64,000 nt of DNA from Chrysopilus asiliformis. Lineage: Eukaryota; Arthropoda; Insecta; Diptera; Rhagionidae. This document shows positions 11,254 through 23,430 of the stretch, piece by piece; the stretch's first letter is position 1; each line of letters begins with the position of its first letter. The notes under the pieces were generated by a model. It was given only the letters and a program-made list of their open reading frames with translations. It made no database searches and was not told the origin of the DNA. Where the stretch lies: assembly GCA_964034945.1 (NCBI GenBank), contig OZ035962.1:22353530-22417529 (forward strand), written 5' to 3'. The translations under genes and the position numbers were made by a program.

Positions 11254-14200
11254 TAGAGACTGGATTTTTATACAGATAAGTTTCTCGTAAAAAAGGGTCA
11301 AGTTATTGAATGGGCAAAACCTGATCATTCCTTGTCCCCCCCTCATCAAAATTAAACAGTTTTTTTGTAATTTTAACGAAAATGTTGAGCTGTATTAAAA
11401 TATTTATGAAGACAAAATGTATTTAGAATAGAATTTTATTTAAATCGGACGATTCCTTAACTCCTTCCCCCTACAAATGTAAAATTCCAACAATCAAAAT
11501 TCGACCTGCCCTAATACAAAGTATATTGGCAATTGTAGCCTTTCTTATGTTTAAAACTGGAAATTTTTTTCTTAAAGGCAATCGATTTGAAAACACCCCA
11601 ACAATAGTCTATAATTTAATCCAATTAATCCGAGAAATCGATTGGGTTTAAAATTAAGTTAAATTAATTCGAAGCAATTCGATTGGGTTTTGCAATAATG
11701 AATGACATCAAATGCAATTTATGTCTTAATTAACCGAATATGCTTAATTATCGTGTCTTTCCAACTAATTTGCACAACTAATGGATGACCAGAAACGTGA
11801 TTTGGATTATAAAATCGAAAACTAATCTTTATGGACAATGTGACAATAGACAAGACTACACCTGTGTATAAATCTACAACTATTTATCTACATTAGTCTT
11901 TATAGAAATGGCTATATGTAACCCTCACCTGGAAGGGGTGGTTCGATATTATCATACAACACAAAAGACCTAATAATGCTGAAATTATTTTTAAGGTTAT
12001 TTTATTTTTAGCATTGCTTTAATACGAAAACCACGGAAAATATTGTAAAAACATTGATAATAAAATATTTCAATGCAACATCCTTTTATTATTTGATTAA
12101 TTTCCGTAATGTTTGATCAAATTATTCTGTCCTTGAAAGGCTTTTGGTATAAAAAACAGAAAAATAAGTCATAATAGAAAACGTTTAAATTAATTTTTTG
12201 CCGAAATTCCTTCGGATTTCACATCTTAAAAAATAATCAAAGGCATTCTTGCGCGTCGTTTGTCATCAAATTGACTGGTCAAAGATGATGATTGGCGTTG
12301 CAAAAATTTCGTAGAAGTGCTAATTGACTAACAAGAAGTTGGGTTAAGGAATTCACATCACAAAAGTCACCTCTGTTAAACAAGTTTTGGGCAAAAGGCA
12401 AACACGCGACGAAATCGTACAAAAGATTTTTTTCTACGTTTTTTTCTAAAATAAACTTCATTAATTTGAAATAAGGAAAACGTGAAATCTATGCTAATGG
12501 ATAAAAATAAAACATAATATAAGCAAACGAACATTTCCATAATGTATTCAAATTCATAAAAAGTTTTCCAATAGTTTTGCTAAACTATTGATTGTGAGGG
12601 AGAGTGGAAAAAAAAGAAAATAATCAGCATAAATGGTTTTCTTGTAAGCTCATACATATGAGCATATATGAAAAAGAAATTTTTGTCGGTTGTTTATGGA
12701 TTTTAGTTACTCAATAATCTCATTAACGAGACATTAGAAATGACGTGACGTCCAGTAATGTGAATAGAAAATTTACAAAGGGCGGTTGGTATAGGAAATT
12801 TACGGAGATATAATTTACGTACATTAGATAGCAATTCAGTGAAATGTAAAGAAAACAAATGACAGCGGATCCTTGTTATTCATTTAATTATGAAAAGTGA
12901 CGTTTTTTCATTCACCCCAAAGCTCACCAAACCACCACCATAGTTGAGTTTACTTTGGAATCAGTGGAGAAAGATTTGAAATCCACTCGACCTAATAATT
13001 CACGTTGGAAAACTAATATGTGGCCAAAGCTTAGGGGTTGAATGTGGCGGAAATTGTATAGAATGAATAGACAGAAAACAAAGAAAAGATACGCTGAACA
13101 TTATTACATGAGAGTTTTGTTTCAGATTTTTATCATAATTATATACCGACTTAGAAAATTTATTAATATCATAAAGTTTTTGTAATGGTAAAAAATTAGG
13201 ACGATTCTCTGAAACAAATTTTACTTATTGTTTATGGTGGAAAAAATGTGTTTCAAAGATATGAACTGAGGCAAATAAAATTTCCCATGTTTTTTGCTTT
13301 GACGGTTTTTACATCATTGCGATCCTTGAAAAATATGATGATTTTCATATTTGTTTCCAAAGCTTCAAATATTCCAGAGGAATTTTATGTACTTTTCACA
13401 TAAATTTTTTTAAAGAACTGCGAATTTTTGGAAAAAGTTTTGTTTTAAAATCAGCTATGTTTAACTGAAGCTACATTATAATAGAACAAAACTGCGTTAT
13501 TACAATTTTCTTCGGGGCTAGAATTTCGAAAATAGTTTTACACATGAACTTTCCAGCACGTATGTATGCTTCGAAAACAAAAATCGCAAAAAACACGAGT
13601 TTTATCGGCCCACACTAGGATGTTCTCCCTTTATTCTACCGAAGTACAAACGGTTTACAGTAATAGAATGAAATGATTGAGTCAAGTGCTTTTTTAATCC
13701 TGGAAGCTCACAACCCTCACGTCCCATCACGACTGTGTAGTTTGACCAGCTTCAAAAATATATTTATGCAGTACGAATTCTGGTTAAGCTGCACCTGATG
13801 AAGTCCATCAGCTCTCAAATTAGAAACAAGCAGCCTGACTAAGACAAATCCTTCGACCAATAAATAAACGGTTGTGCAACATGAAAAAAATTCACGGAAT
13901 AAAGTGTCAGAAGTAAACGGCATCTAAGTCTTCTAAAAAACCGAAAGAAGAAAAAACAATGACAGCAAAGGGTTAAATAAATGTGACAGGGTTGAAATTG
14001 TAGTGTAAAAACACACAAATCAGTCATGGAAGGATAAAATCATAAAACTTGTGGTAGCAAATAAAAAAGGCGAGAAGTTCTTTAACCTTTTCGTTTATGT
14101 TGGGAAAATGAGGCCAACAACTACTTATCACCCGGTTGGAAAAAAGGCGTTCAACATTATTTCGATTTTTTTTCACTGCACCACGTCCCAAACGAATCTC

Positions 14201-15766
14201 GTACCAATAGAAGACGTCCAGAATTGGTTGAGGAATCAAACAGAAAAAAGCCAACTGAGTTTGTAGGGGGTGGCAAAAGTCTAAAATGAAACAAAAGCCG
14301 TGGAAGAGCTAGGACTTCCCGGCGGTTTAAGTCTCTACCACATAAAATGGAGAAAAAAAGTAACTACAAAGCACAGAAGCAACAAAATACGTACGAGTAG
14401 TATGTAAAAAAAATAAGCAGAAAAAACAAAAGAAATTTAAGTGGAAAAGCACTGAAACGAAAATGCAAAAATAGCCTGACAATGCAGTCAGTAAGCAAAA
14501 AGGAAGCCATACCAGAGCAAATTCTTTGTTCCTAATTCCTAGAGAATATGCTGTTTTAGTCTATTTATGATTCGTTAAGCATCATGCTTGAACTTCCTTA
14601 CATCGCATATAGTAAACCTCTCTTTCCCCACCCTCCGGCTTCAGGGGCGATCACTTGAGTTGACGACGAACCCTCCGGAGTGTTCACATATCCGGTCGAC
14701 GGTTGCCTTTTTGCGACGCCGATCCGGCAGACCGTTGTTACACGACACATGTGAGGATGTTCGCCCTTATGGCGCGTATACTGTGTGTAGAGGTTCCGCC
14801 TTATGGGCGCAAAGGGAATTAGAAAATTTTCTGGCCTAGTGGAAAAACGATTGTTTTGAACCGGTCAGGCTCGGGTTTGAAGTCTTAAAAAATGATCGTT
14901 TTGTATCGGTTTTTCCCACGTTTTGCCTGCCTCTAGGTCAAAAAATATTACCGAAAGTTCCAGCTCAATCGGTTGACCGGATTTCCAGTTACAAGTGATT
15001 TTTCTGCAAAATTTCCCATTTTGTTTTTCTCAATTTTTGTAGAAACTAATGATTTTTCTCTATCATGTGCCACCATGCAAAACTGCCCTGCATATGAAAT
15101 AGATGTAATTTTGAATCGTAAACCGAAAAACTTTTTTATATCCCCACAATTCCCTATTCATTATGGGATGAGTTGATGGGATCAGAAAAACTCGTTTAAA
15201 TGAACTGGGTTGGCTCAAATAGTAAAACAGGGTTTAGTTCATCTAGCGAGGGTAGTTTCCGGCCACCTCATCAGTGGTTTCGGTTACGATCTAAAAGTGC
15301 TTTGCCGGAGAATCCATTACACACGCCCGTCAAGTGGAAAAACGAACTTTTGTTCGGAATCGTTTTCATGCTTTCTTGGCTTCATTAAGTGGACGATGCA
15401 CCGATGAAACCATAATTCCAGGGATGGTCATCGCATGCAATTTCAGGATTTTAACACACCCCGAACAAAGTTGAAATCCAACTGCACCCAGAAAAAAAAA
15501 TCAGAATACCCCCTCAATATTATCGGGAATCGAAATGGCTCTTCAAACTATACTGGACTGGTCAATTCCCAATTCATGGAATCCATCCAAGTTCCAATTC
15601 TATACTTTATAAACTACGCAGTCATCGAACGAAAACGATGCCCACAATCATGAATTGGAATAAATTTTCGCTGAGTCTCCATTATTCGGATCACGTCAAA
15701 GAACTCCTTCAACCTTTTCAATTATTTATGAAACTTATCCAATAAATTTCAAATGTCTACTCATAC
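11254..15766. other. Intronic DNA without recognised genes
   Basis: It is mostly A+T-rich. A relatively G+C-rich patch lies at 14635-14815. Open frames of 60-83 codons here show no domain, codon bias or splice context. An ACCGATTGAGCT-type dispersed motif appears reversed near 14960. Confidence 0.5.
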
Positions 15767-15850
15767 CGCGTCGATGCCCTTGTTCACCTTGAGCGTCGAG
15801 ATTTTGACGGCAGGGGCTGCCTGGGGGTACTTTTTGTCAGTTTGGCTCAT
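15767..15850 (-). CDS. Candidate coding exon, unknown protein or alternative first exon
   Basis: The minus strand reads ATG at 15848-15850, then 28 codons beginning MSQTDKKYPQAAPAV and ending NKGIDA, followed by a donor-like GTATGAGTAG (15757-15766). About 21 of 27 codons after Met end in G or C, unlike the A+T-rich surroundings. Without splicing the frame stops at once (GTA TGA). The frame stays open upstream of the ATG for at least 20 more codons, so an internal exon is also possible. It lies in intron 1 of the IRSp53-like gene on the same strand and ends in phase 0. It could therefore splice to exon 2 as an alternative N-terminus, or belong to a nested gene. I do not recognise the peptide. 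Confidence 0.35.
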
Positions 15851-17360
15851 TTGCAAAACTTTCACATTTGCACACTTTTTGGAGTCTAAAGTTTTCGCTA
15901 ATCTCAAAGATTCGTTGCAGAAAAAAAAACAATAACTTGTGCAAATTTTGCGAATAATTTTGAACGTCCTATTCGTATATGTCGACAGCTTTTGTCGACT
16001 TTGTTGACATAGCAGTCTTTCATTTGTGAAGCATGAAAGCTTTAAAATTCAGGTATGCACCCCCCATCAGAGAATGGATTCTAAAGCAAACATCACTCTC
16101 ATGAATATCCGCCATGGAGGTTTTTATTGGGGATTGAAAGCTAATTTAATCGTAACTCGAGAGGGGACTAACCTTGAAATTAGCCAAACCCTTGGGGTGC
16201 CGGCATGGAAAATACACAAAATATGACATGTAAACAGGTTTCCTATATCACGCGTTCATCTAATTGCTGTGCCGAAAAGCTGAAGTGGTAGCAGAATTGA
16301 CGCCTGAAATAAGGAAATTCAGTTGACAAAATCAGACACCACGGATATGAGATTGGCATTGAACTACTCCCCTCCCTCATATAGCTACTGGGAAACTTTT
16401 CGTAACTTTCGTTTGCCTTGTCTTGAAGAGAATTTCACCCGGAAAACTCAATTCAGGCAGACATTAGGGCGGATGTGTAGGAAAGACAGGAACATAAATG
16501 AGGATGCCAAATTTACAGAATATAATGAATTTCGCCTGAGGATTGTGCGATAAATTCGGTTTTTTTTTCCTCTCCTTCCTTAAGGAAAATAGAACTTAAC
16601 TTCCCGCCTTTTCTTAATACAGAGTAAAGGAAAGGATGATGGCGTAAAGATTTGGTGTGGAGGATTTGATTTCCGCCGTAAAACTTTCATATCTGGATCT
16701 AAGTTCGTGGCGTAAACGAACGCGTATAATGAACATTTCGCAAAGGCGTTTTCTATGATAATAGAGCGGAAACAAATGGGCTCCAATGAGTATCTGTCAG
16801 ATATGCCACTGTAGATTTAGTGTATTTACCCGTTATTGTCGTCTGGCAGTCAACGGAAGATGAAATGGAATTTTAGCTTCTCCATAGAGAGTGAAACTCC
16901 TTTCGCATGATTTACTTGAAATTGGATTGCAGTTAAGGAATTAATGTATCCATAATATAAAGTTCAGTGTCTCGCCATAAATTAAGTTGATTTTATTCGA
17001 TTTTGCTGCTTAAAATAATTTATTATCGCATGAACGTTTTGTGCATTTCGAATATTTATGGTCGGTAAAATATGGTCTGAAGTTTCCTTAGCTTTTAGTT
17101 TTGTAGAGTAAAATTGAATATTCCACGATTTTCAGGAGAAAGAAGATTTCTTGCTAAAACTTTTAGGAAAATAAAAAAAAATAGAATAATTTATTATTAA
17201 AAAACCAATATTTATATAAATACAACAAAAAAGCTTATGGATCTTCAACGATTGTGAGAAGGACATTAATCCTAGAGTACTAATCCCTGTAAACACGAAG
17301 GACTTTTTGAGAAACTTGACTTCAGTGGCCGTATGTTTTTTCGAGAGGACTCCAATCCCA
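15851..17360. other. Intronic DNA without recognised genes
   Basis: Only short unsupported frames are present. A CGCCTGAGG motif of a dispersed kind occurs at 16530-16538. Confidence 0.5.
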
Positions 17361-18403
17361 CACTCAGAAAAATGTCCAGGTCAACTTTTTGTCAGGTTAA
17401 TTCTGACCTTACAGAGGTGTCTGTAAGCCAGCTAGCGGTCAGAGTTAACCTATCTAAGGCAGTGACGTTTCTTCTAAGGTGCGAGGGTGTTCACTGCACA
17501 CCCTACTGAAATCCAATATGTATCGGAAATCTATTGTTAATTATTTTCTTTTTTTTGTGCCAATTCTTTCGACAATTTACCAATGGCAATGGTTGCCTAA
17601 AGCACCCGCACCCTACATTACCAACTTGTTTCTTTATCTTTCGATCTTTCGACCAACCAAGTGTTCTCCACTTTACAGCGAACCAAAGTAAAGTAAAAAC
17701 ACATATAACTAAGTAAAAGTCTATAATAAAAAACGTTTCACCACACACAAAGTTCACAAGAAGCAACCGCACACAATGATGAATTTGGGTGCTCCAGAAA
17801 AAGCCGCACGGCGAACCGATGCGATGTTGCTTGCTGCTGGCCGCGATGCTGCGAAACCCGACAATAGAAAACCGACCATCGTATGGCCGTTCGGCTGACG
17901 TGCTGATGCGTGTGGGTGTGTGTGTGCCAAGCAAAACAGCAATATTGCTTGCTCATCAGCTCAGTCGGTTTCTGATTTTACAGGTGTTCAGTTGGCTTTT
18001 GTGTATGAGAAATAATTAATTTAATATTATGGCTTGTGAATGCGGATGAGCAATCGAAAAATTGTTTGAGAAACCATTTTCTCAATTAAATATCGAGGAA
18101 AAATTGGATCTTCGTCTATCACGTCCCGGACGTGATCCTGGATAAAACTAAGAATAGACGTCTATCATTTAACAGAAACTTAATATTGAACACCCTACTG
18201 AAAGCAGCACGCCACGTCACTGATCTAAGGTCAACTCGTGCAGCTCCCAATGCCCTACTTCACCTGCTGGTGGCTTAATTTCAGAATTTCTCCGACCACA
18301 TGTCAACTCAGTTTTACTTGCCCACATGCAGGCGAACGCGCGCCTGCCCGAGGCCAATTACGCCGTATGTAGGTCGTCGAGTTAGCCTCCATTTTTCTGA
18401 GTG
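17361..18403 (-). mobile_element. Second copy of the 272-bp CACTCAG MITE, split by an insertion
   Basis: The termini CACTCAGAAAAATG (17361-17374) and CATTTTTCTGAGTG (18390-18403) are flanked by CA on each side. The copy is reversed relative to 10982-11253. It is interrupted at ATCTAAGG. Removing the 763-bp insert and one 8-bp duplicate leaves exactly 272 bp, the length of the intact copy. Confidence 0.9.
17460..18222. mobile_element. 763-bp hAT-like non-autonomous element nested in a MITE
   Basis: The ends are CAGTGACGT (17460-17468) and ACGTCACTG (18214-18222). It is flanked by perfect 8-bp duplicates ATCTAAGG (17452-17459 and 18223-18230). CAGTG ends with an 8-bp duplication point to hAT. 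A second inverted block (GGGTGTTCA near 17485, TGAACACCC near 18187) extends the imperfect terminal repeat to about 35 bases. A 14-bp direct repeat ACACCCTACTGAAA occurs at 17498-17511 and 18190-18203. A 143-codon minus-strand open frame inside has no transposase features. Confidence 0.85.
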
Positions 18404-18599
18404 CAGGTATCTGGCATTCGAATCTCAATAGGAACCAAAGTCTTGCAACATTTAATGGTAAGAAAATATTTATAATTTATAAATGTATAAATTAACTGTG
18501 AAAAGTAAGAAACAATACTGGGAAGTTGGGAAAAACCTACACTGTTACAACCTTAAGAACCGTCAAAAATGAAGATCGAAATTCTTTTAAAAAATATCA

Positions 18600-18700
18600 G
18601 TTCCGATGAACACAAAACTTTCCTCTGCAACATTTAATTTAGGAAAATATATGTAAAAATTATATTTTTTCAAATCTCTTGAGAACCGCTAAAGATATGT
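18600..18700 (+). repeat. Dispersed CAAATCTCTTGAGAACC repeat, copy 1
   Basis: It shares AACACAAAACTT...CTCTGCAA and TTTTTCAAAT...GAGAACC with 20630-20715 and, in part, with 58400-58489. It is followed at 18786 by CAGGGTGGCCCAAATGAAAC, a motif often seen at insect transposon ends. Confidence 0.5.
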
Positions 18701-18862
18701 ACAAACCGTTAAAGGTTATATCTATTTTTTCATAAAAGTGCATAGTTTTTAAGAGATTTTCAAAAAACTGATTTTTTTTTAAATACAGGGTGGCCCAAAT
18801 GAAACTGAACGGTTAAAAATATCAAAAACTTTTTTGTTTTTCCTAATTTATTTTTTTTATGA

Positions 18863-18915
18863 GAATAATCATTTCACAACTTTACTGTCACTAAAGTAAA
18901 GTTGTGAAATTATTC
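18863..18915. repeat. Imperfect hairpin, about 22-bp stem
   Basis: TTTCACAACTTTACT pairs with AGTAAAGTTGTGAAA around a short loop. The outer GAATAAT/ATTATTC pairing is interrupted by a 2-base bulge. It could be a minimal foldback MITE or a hairpin RNA precursor; nothing else supports either. Confidence 0.7.
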
Positions 18916-21900
18916 CAACGGATAAATAATATAAATTTTTGGAAACTTTTATCAAATGCAATAAATTTTATTCAAATTTTTCACATAAAACTCAAATAAA
19001 TACTTGTAGTACGGCAGAAATCATTTCCAAATTGTCAGGTTTGACGTATAATTTCGTTTCGGGTCCCTCAATCAATGTTTAAATGGCTTAAATTGCAGAC
19101 CAGACAGAGTCATATGTAAATTGGCAAAAAACAGCGCCCCTCTGAACCGAACCAAATAATTTAACTAAGAGCCACACAAGGGAATTATTCTGGTAAACCG
19201 CAAAACCATGGAAAATAAAATATTTTCCAAGCCATGTCCACTAAACCTGACTACAATAGCATTACGAATGGGAGGTTTGTAATCCTTGATGATTTCGAGT
19301 ACTAAAAAACATCAACCTGGAAAGTGTTTCGTTGCTTCTCCTGCCCCTTTGCCACTCAAAACTTTCCCAAACATGTACGGGATTGTATCGGAAAATACTT
19401 TTTCCACCACAAAAATGTCCGCAATGTGTATGGAAATCACAGGAATTGCAATCAGTTTTATTGACAAACATTAGAAAATTTAGATCAATCCAATCGCAAT
19501 GCATTACAATTCTGTATAATTTTGTTATTTGCCTACAAATTGAAACCATACGAATTTCATGATCAGAATCCCATGGAATGCTCTGCAATATTTATTTGTT
19601 AACAAATTGAAACGATGGAATTTAATAAATTAACATGGAAACCAATTAAAGTATCGACCATTTGTGGTTATTGAAAATTATATTCAATCCGATCAAAGTT
19701 ACCAAAATAAATAAATTGTATAAATTTCAATATTGATTCTGTAATCAGTGAATTAATAATATCATAATAAATTAATAATGAAGTCCATCCCTCAGGTATT
19801 TTACGAGCGCAGGAAATGTTTATTATCTACCTAAGTTAATTTCATCAAACATTGGAATCGAGTGGCAAGGATCGGGTGGCGACTATTATTATAGATGGGT
19901 AAAATAAACCAATTTTGTACAGATTTAATTGGAAATTCGTAATAAAATTTTTTATATCAATTAATTTAATTTTGTATATTTTTATTATTTCTTCTACTAG
20001 AGATTTCGCTTCAATTTGTTTTCAATTAAATTTAAAATTGTCGGTATTTTCGCACGTAGGTTAAAAACACGTAAAATCGTCCGCCAGTCGTGTGGAATTT
20101 ATTGACAAAGTGAATATTTTGCTACGTGAAAAACGACACAAAGAATTTTCCATTCAAATCTGGTTTTGTCAGCCTACGGTATTAAAAATATTGATAAATT
20201 CATATGTCGTTGAACCAATAAATTTATCTAAAATAGTTCTTATATCTCATTGAATTTGAAATTTATTATTCCAGTACGAATAGCGACCAGACGAGTATTT
20301 TATTTATGTGTGAATTCTCTGCAGAACGTATTCTAATCTGATTTATTTGAAAAATAATTCGTTGTCATGGTCGGAAATATTTTATAGTGTAGAAGTAATT
20401 TGTTATACAACTAGATATGTAAATTTTTAAAAGTTTTACTCACAGTTCAACCGTTAAATAATTGGATTTAAAATTCATTTTTTGCACCTGGCACGGGGGA
20501 CTTTTTTTGTGGTTATTATATGTATGTTAAATTGTGTTGTTAAGCATTTTTTTATGATATTAAAATCAAATCATTAAGATTTGTGAGACTTAAGATATAA
20601 AAAAAATCACTTGTGGTCAAAACAAAACTTCACTCTGCAATATCTGGAAAAAATATGTAAAAAAACACATTTTTCAAAATGACTCAAGAACCATTGGACA
20701 AAAAAAAACGATTTAAGTGAAAAATGTAGGAAATTTTTTCCCCAAAATTTTGTTCAATGCATTTTTTTTTCAAAAGCGCATAGTTTTCGAAAAAAATCCA
20801 AAAAACTTTTTTTTTAAACGTCTCAAAACCGATAATGATACGTAAAAATCGTTAAAACAAAATAAGTTTAATGATTTTCTGTGGGTAAATTGCCAAAGTT
20901 GCAACGGCTAAAATTTCTAAGAGCTAAATTTAAATTTTAGTGAATCCTATTGGGCGAGTTTTGCATTAGCCAAAAAATTAACCAACAAAATAAAAATTTG
21001 ACCACACAGATTCACCAGGCAGGTAAAAAATTTAAACATAAATAAAAAATTTAAACACACAGACTCACCAAAATAAAATGGTGGCGAGAAAAAAATATTT
21101 AAATACCCACTAAAATCAAAAACTTTACCATTTTCCCCCGCCTATTAAAGTTCATTGACATTTTATAATGCAGGTTTTAAATTTTTTTGCCTCGAGATAT
21201 TTACTTTTGTTCATATCCAAATCTTCTTTTACGTAACAATCCAAGAAAATGCAATTTATGAATGTATTGCCACACCTTCTCAGAAAATGCATGTTACAAC
21301 TCTTAAATGATGGATAAACACAAAAGTGCATCTTCACAGCTCAGGTGATAATTTTCTTAGCCACTTCGTTCCATCTCCATTTGAATCTACTCGCAGTCTT
21401 CAAGATATAAACAAAAAGTGAAACTCATTTTCCTCCAAATCGGGTGAACAAAAGATAATTGTAGCGAGATGTAATTTAAATATCAATAAACATTCCATAT
21501 GCTAGGTAATGAAAGTGTTATTGATTTTTGATTAAAGAAAAAACCAAAAGAGTTACGGAAAAAAGTTCACGCAAAACAAGAAAATTAGATAAAGAAGCGG
21601 TAGATTTAGGGTGGTTCAAGGTAGAAAATGAGCATTTTCCCACAATAAATTCGATTTAGTGTTGTTTTGTTAAGAATTTCTCCAACCTCATGAAACTTGA
21701 TCGAAATTTATTTGATTGTTTTTTTTTCTTCTTCTTCTTTAATTTTCTCGTAAGCCACACATTGGGAGACTATCGTTTTGCGTTCATTGACTTTCTCAAA
21801 CTTGAAACTTTAAAATTATAGTCAACTGTCCAGACAACAAACAAGAGAAATCAATAACAAAACTTCCGTAACATAATTTGCATAATTTTATCATGATAGG

Positions 21901-22012
21901 GATTATTGGATTTTATTTATTTTTATTAAAAAATTAAAAATGTATATCGATAAGAGAAAAGATTCGAGAAAATTATCATTTAAATTCAAATGCATTCCAA
22001 TTGGATATTTAC
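18916..22012. other. Remaining 5' part of intron 1
   Basis: A diverged copy of the CTCTGCAA...CAAGAACC repeat lies at 20630-20715. Otherwise it is A+T-rich with no supportable gene. Confidence 0.5.
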
Positions 22013-22057
22013 CTTATAGACACCGTCCACCAGTTTTATAACTTCGTCCGTCTCCAT
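22013..22057 (-). CDS. IRSp53: IRSp53/BAIAP2-like protein, first coding exon
   Basis: Fifteen codons, METDEVIKLVDGVYK, run from ATG (22055-22057) to a phase-0 donor GTAAATATCC (22003-22012). The peptide joins exon 2 (NILEKFNP) to give the expected start of the IMD domain, where homologues have a short acidic lead followed by ...VYK-x-I-x-E-x-FNP. The start context is A-rich with G at +4. The frame stays open upstream for more than 50 codons but contains no in-frame ATG before this one, so this start is chosen. A Phe-Asn-Pro helix start 23 residues in is normal for the family. Confidence 0.92.
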
Positions 22058-22331
22058 TTTTTTTTTGTTATATTTGTGGTCAGGGTTTATCACGTCGTGG
22101 CGACTTTTCTGTACCCAACTCAGGTCAACACTCCAAATTAATTTGTCGTCAGTACGGCGATTTTTAGGTGCTTTTTCTGCTACCAGCCAACCATCATATC
22201 GACAGTGGACCGTTTTCACGAGTTTCCCTCAAATTTTTGCTCCAAAGCGGAACCAACCGGCTTTAAAGTAGCTCTCGCTCTTTCTTTTCCAACGTCTTCA
22301 CTTTGGTATGAAATCGTGTTCTAAAAATCAC
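22058..22331 (-). other. Probable 5' UTR of the IRSp53-like gene
   Basis: Directly upstream of the start codon. A reasonable acceptor (TTTTTCAG, AG at 22332-22333) could mark a splice to an upstream non-coding exon. No TATA box or initiator could be assigned with confidence. The extent is inferred. Confidence 0.4.
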
Positions 22332-23152
22332 CTGAAAAATTCAAGTCGTAAATTATTGTCAGTGGGCTACACTTTTCACTTTGGTAACATGTCTTAATAA
22401 TAACAATATGATGATAATAAATGAGTAACGGTGTAACAAATAACAATTAACAAATAGCAATTTAATAACTTGCATCTGCAACATACTTTCTGTGAGATTT
22501 AAGTTCAAATTAATGAATGAGGGGCTGGCTAAATGTTCGTGGTAAGACATTACTGTTGAAAGAAATCATCGAAAAAATCATAAGATGCTGTCATTAAAAT
22601 ACGTCAGATTTTTAAGTGTTGGAGAGGGGAAGGAGTCGTTTGACTGTAGTACTATACTCCCACAGAAATATATCCCATAGAATGCGCCTTACTTGAAAAG
22701 CCCGTATAAAGAAATGGGCCAAAAACACTAATGCTTTCTCTATTTTCATAAGCCTAAAATTTATTTGCATACCATAGTGAAATGAATCCAGAATTGCCAA
22801 CTTTGCTTTTATCAAGTTTCAAATTAAAAATGAATTTTAGCTTTTAAGTGAACTACAAACATTCTATATTCCAAAACGAAGCATGATATATTTATCTCCT
22901 TTCCCCATAATAATATTCTGACATTTCAGTGGCCCATTTGAGATAGCAAAACACGATATCTATTCTAATTCCGATATCTGTGTATACTCCATACTAAAAT
23001 CGCAGAAAGAGCCGACTAGGGGAGAGGAAGTCCGAAAAGTCCAAAATTAGAGTGACATATTTTAGTAACATTCCTTAAATGCTTTTGAAGAAAACTCCTC
23101 TTAAAACTATTGATTCTTGCAATGTAATTCACAAATCTAAAAATTTGATGGA
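22332..23152. other. Upstream DNA without recognised genes
   Basis: Frames of 60-70 codons here have no supporting features. A weak copy of the G-rich/TATTTTA dispersed repeat lies near 23018-23085. Confidence 0.5.
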
Positions 23153-23430
23153 CACGCAGAGAAAACATAGTAAATCTAACTTTTGATAGACACGCAGAGA
23201 AAAAATAGTAAATATTATGGGGAATCGGGACTATAACTGAAATAGTTGGTTTCTATTACAAAAATAGCCAATTTCACCACAACATAGTAAATTTTACATC
23301 TAAATAGTTAAATTTATTTTGGAAATAGTCGATTTTGACTATTTTTGTAATTAAAATTAACTATTTTAGTTGTAGTTCCGATTCCCTATTATAAAATAGT
23401 TAGATTTTACTATTTTTTTTACTTTGCGTG
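23153..23430. mobile_element. Foldback MITE with CACGCAGAG ends, copy 1
   Basis: The left end (CACGCAGAGAAAAAATAGTA, 23191-23210) and the right end (TACTTTGCGTG, 23420-23430) are inverted. Nearly the whole element folds back: GGGAATCGGGACTATAACTG on the left pairs with CAGTTATAGT-like TAGTTGTAGTTCCGATTCCC on the right. A 38-bp partial duplicate of the left end (23153-23190) precedes it. It is related to 39650-39870. Confidence 0.75.

Noticed and set aside
14832..14884. tRNA-like A box (TGGCCTAGTGG) and B box (GGTTTGAAGTC) at tRNA spacing
   Set aside because: The D and T stems do not pair and the B box is imperfect, so neither a tRNA gene nor a clear SINE head is supported.
17503..17934. 143-codon minus-strand open frame
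   Set aside because: It lies wholly inside the 763-bp non-autonomous element, overlaps two other long frames and shows no transposase motif.
22058..22219. N-terminal extension of the IRSp53-like protein
   Set aside because: The frame is open upstream but has no in-frame ATG, and homologues start near the chosen methionine.
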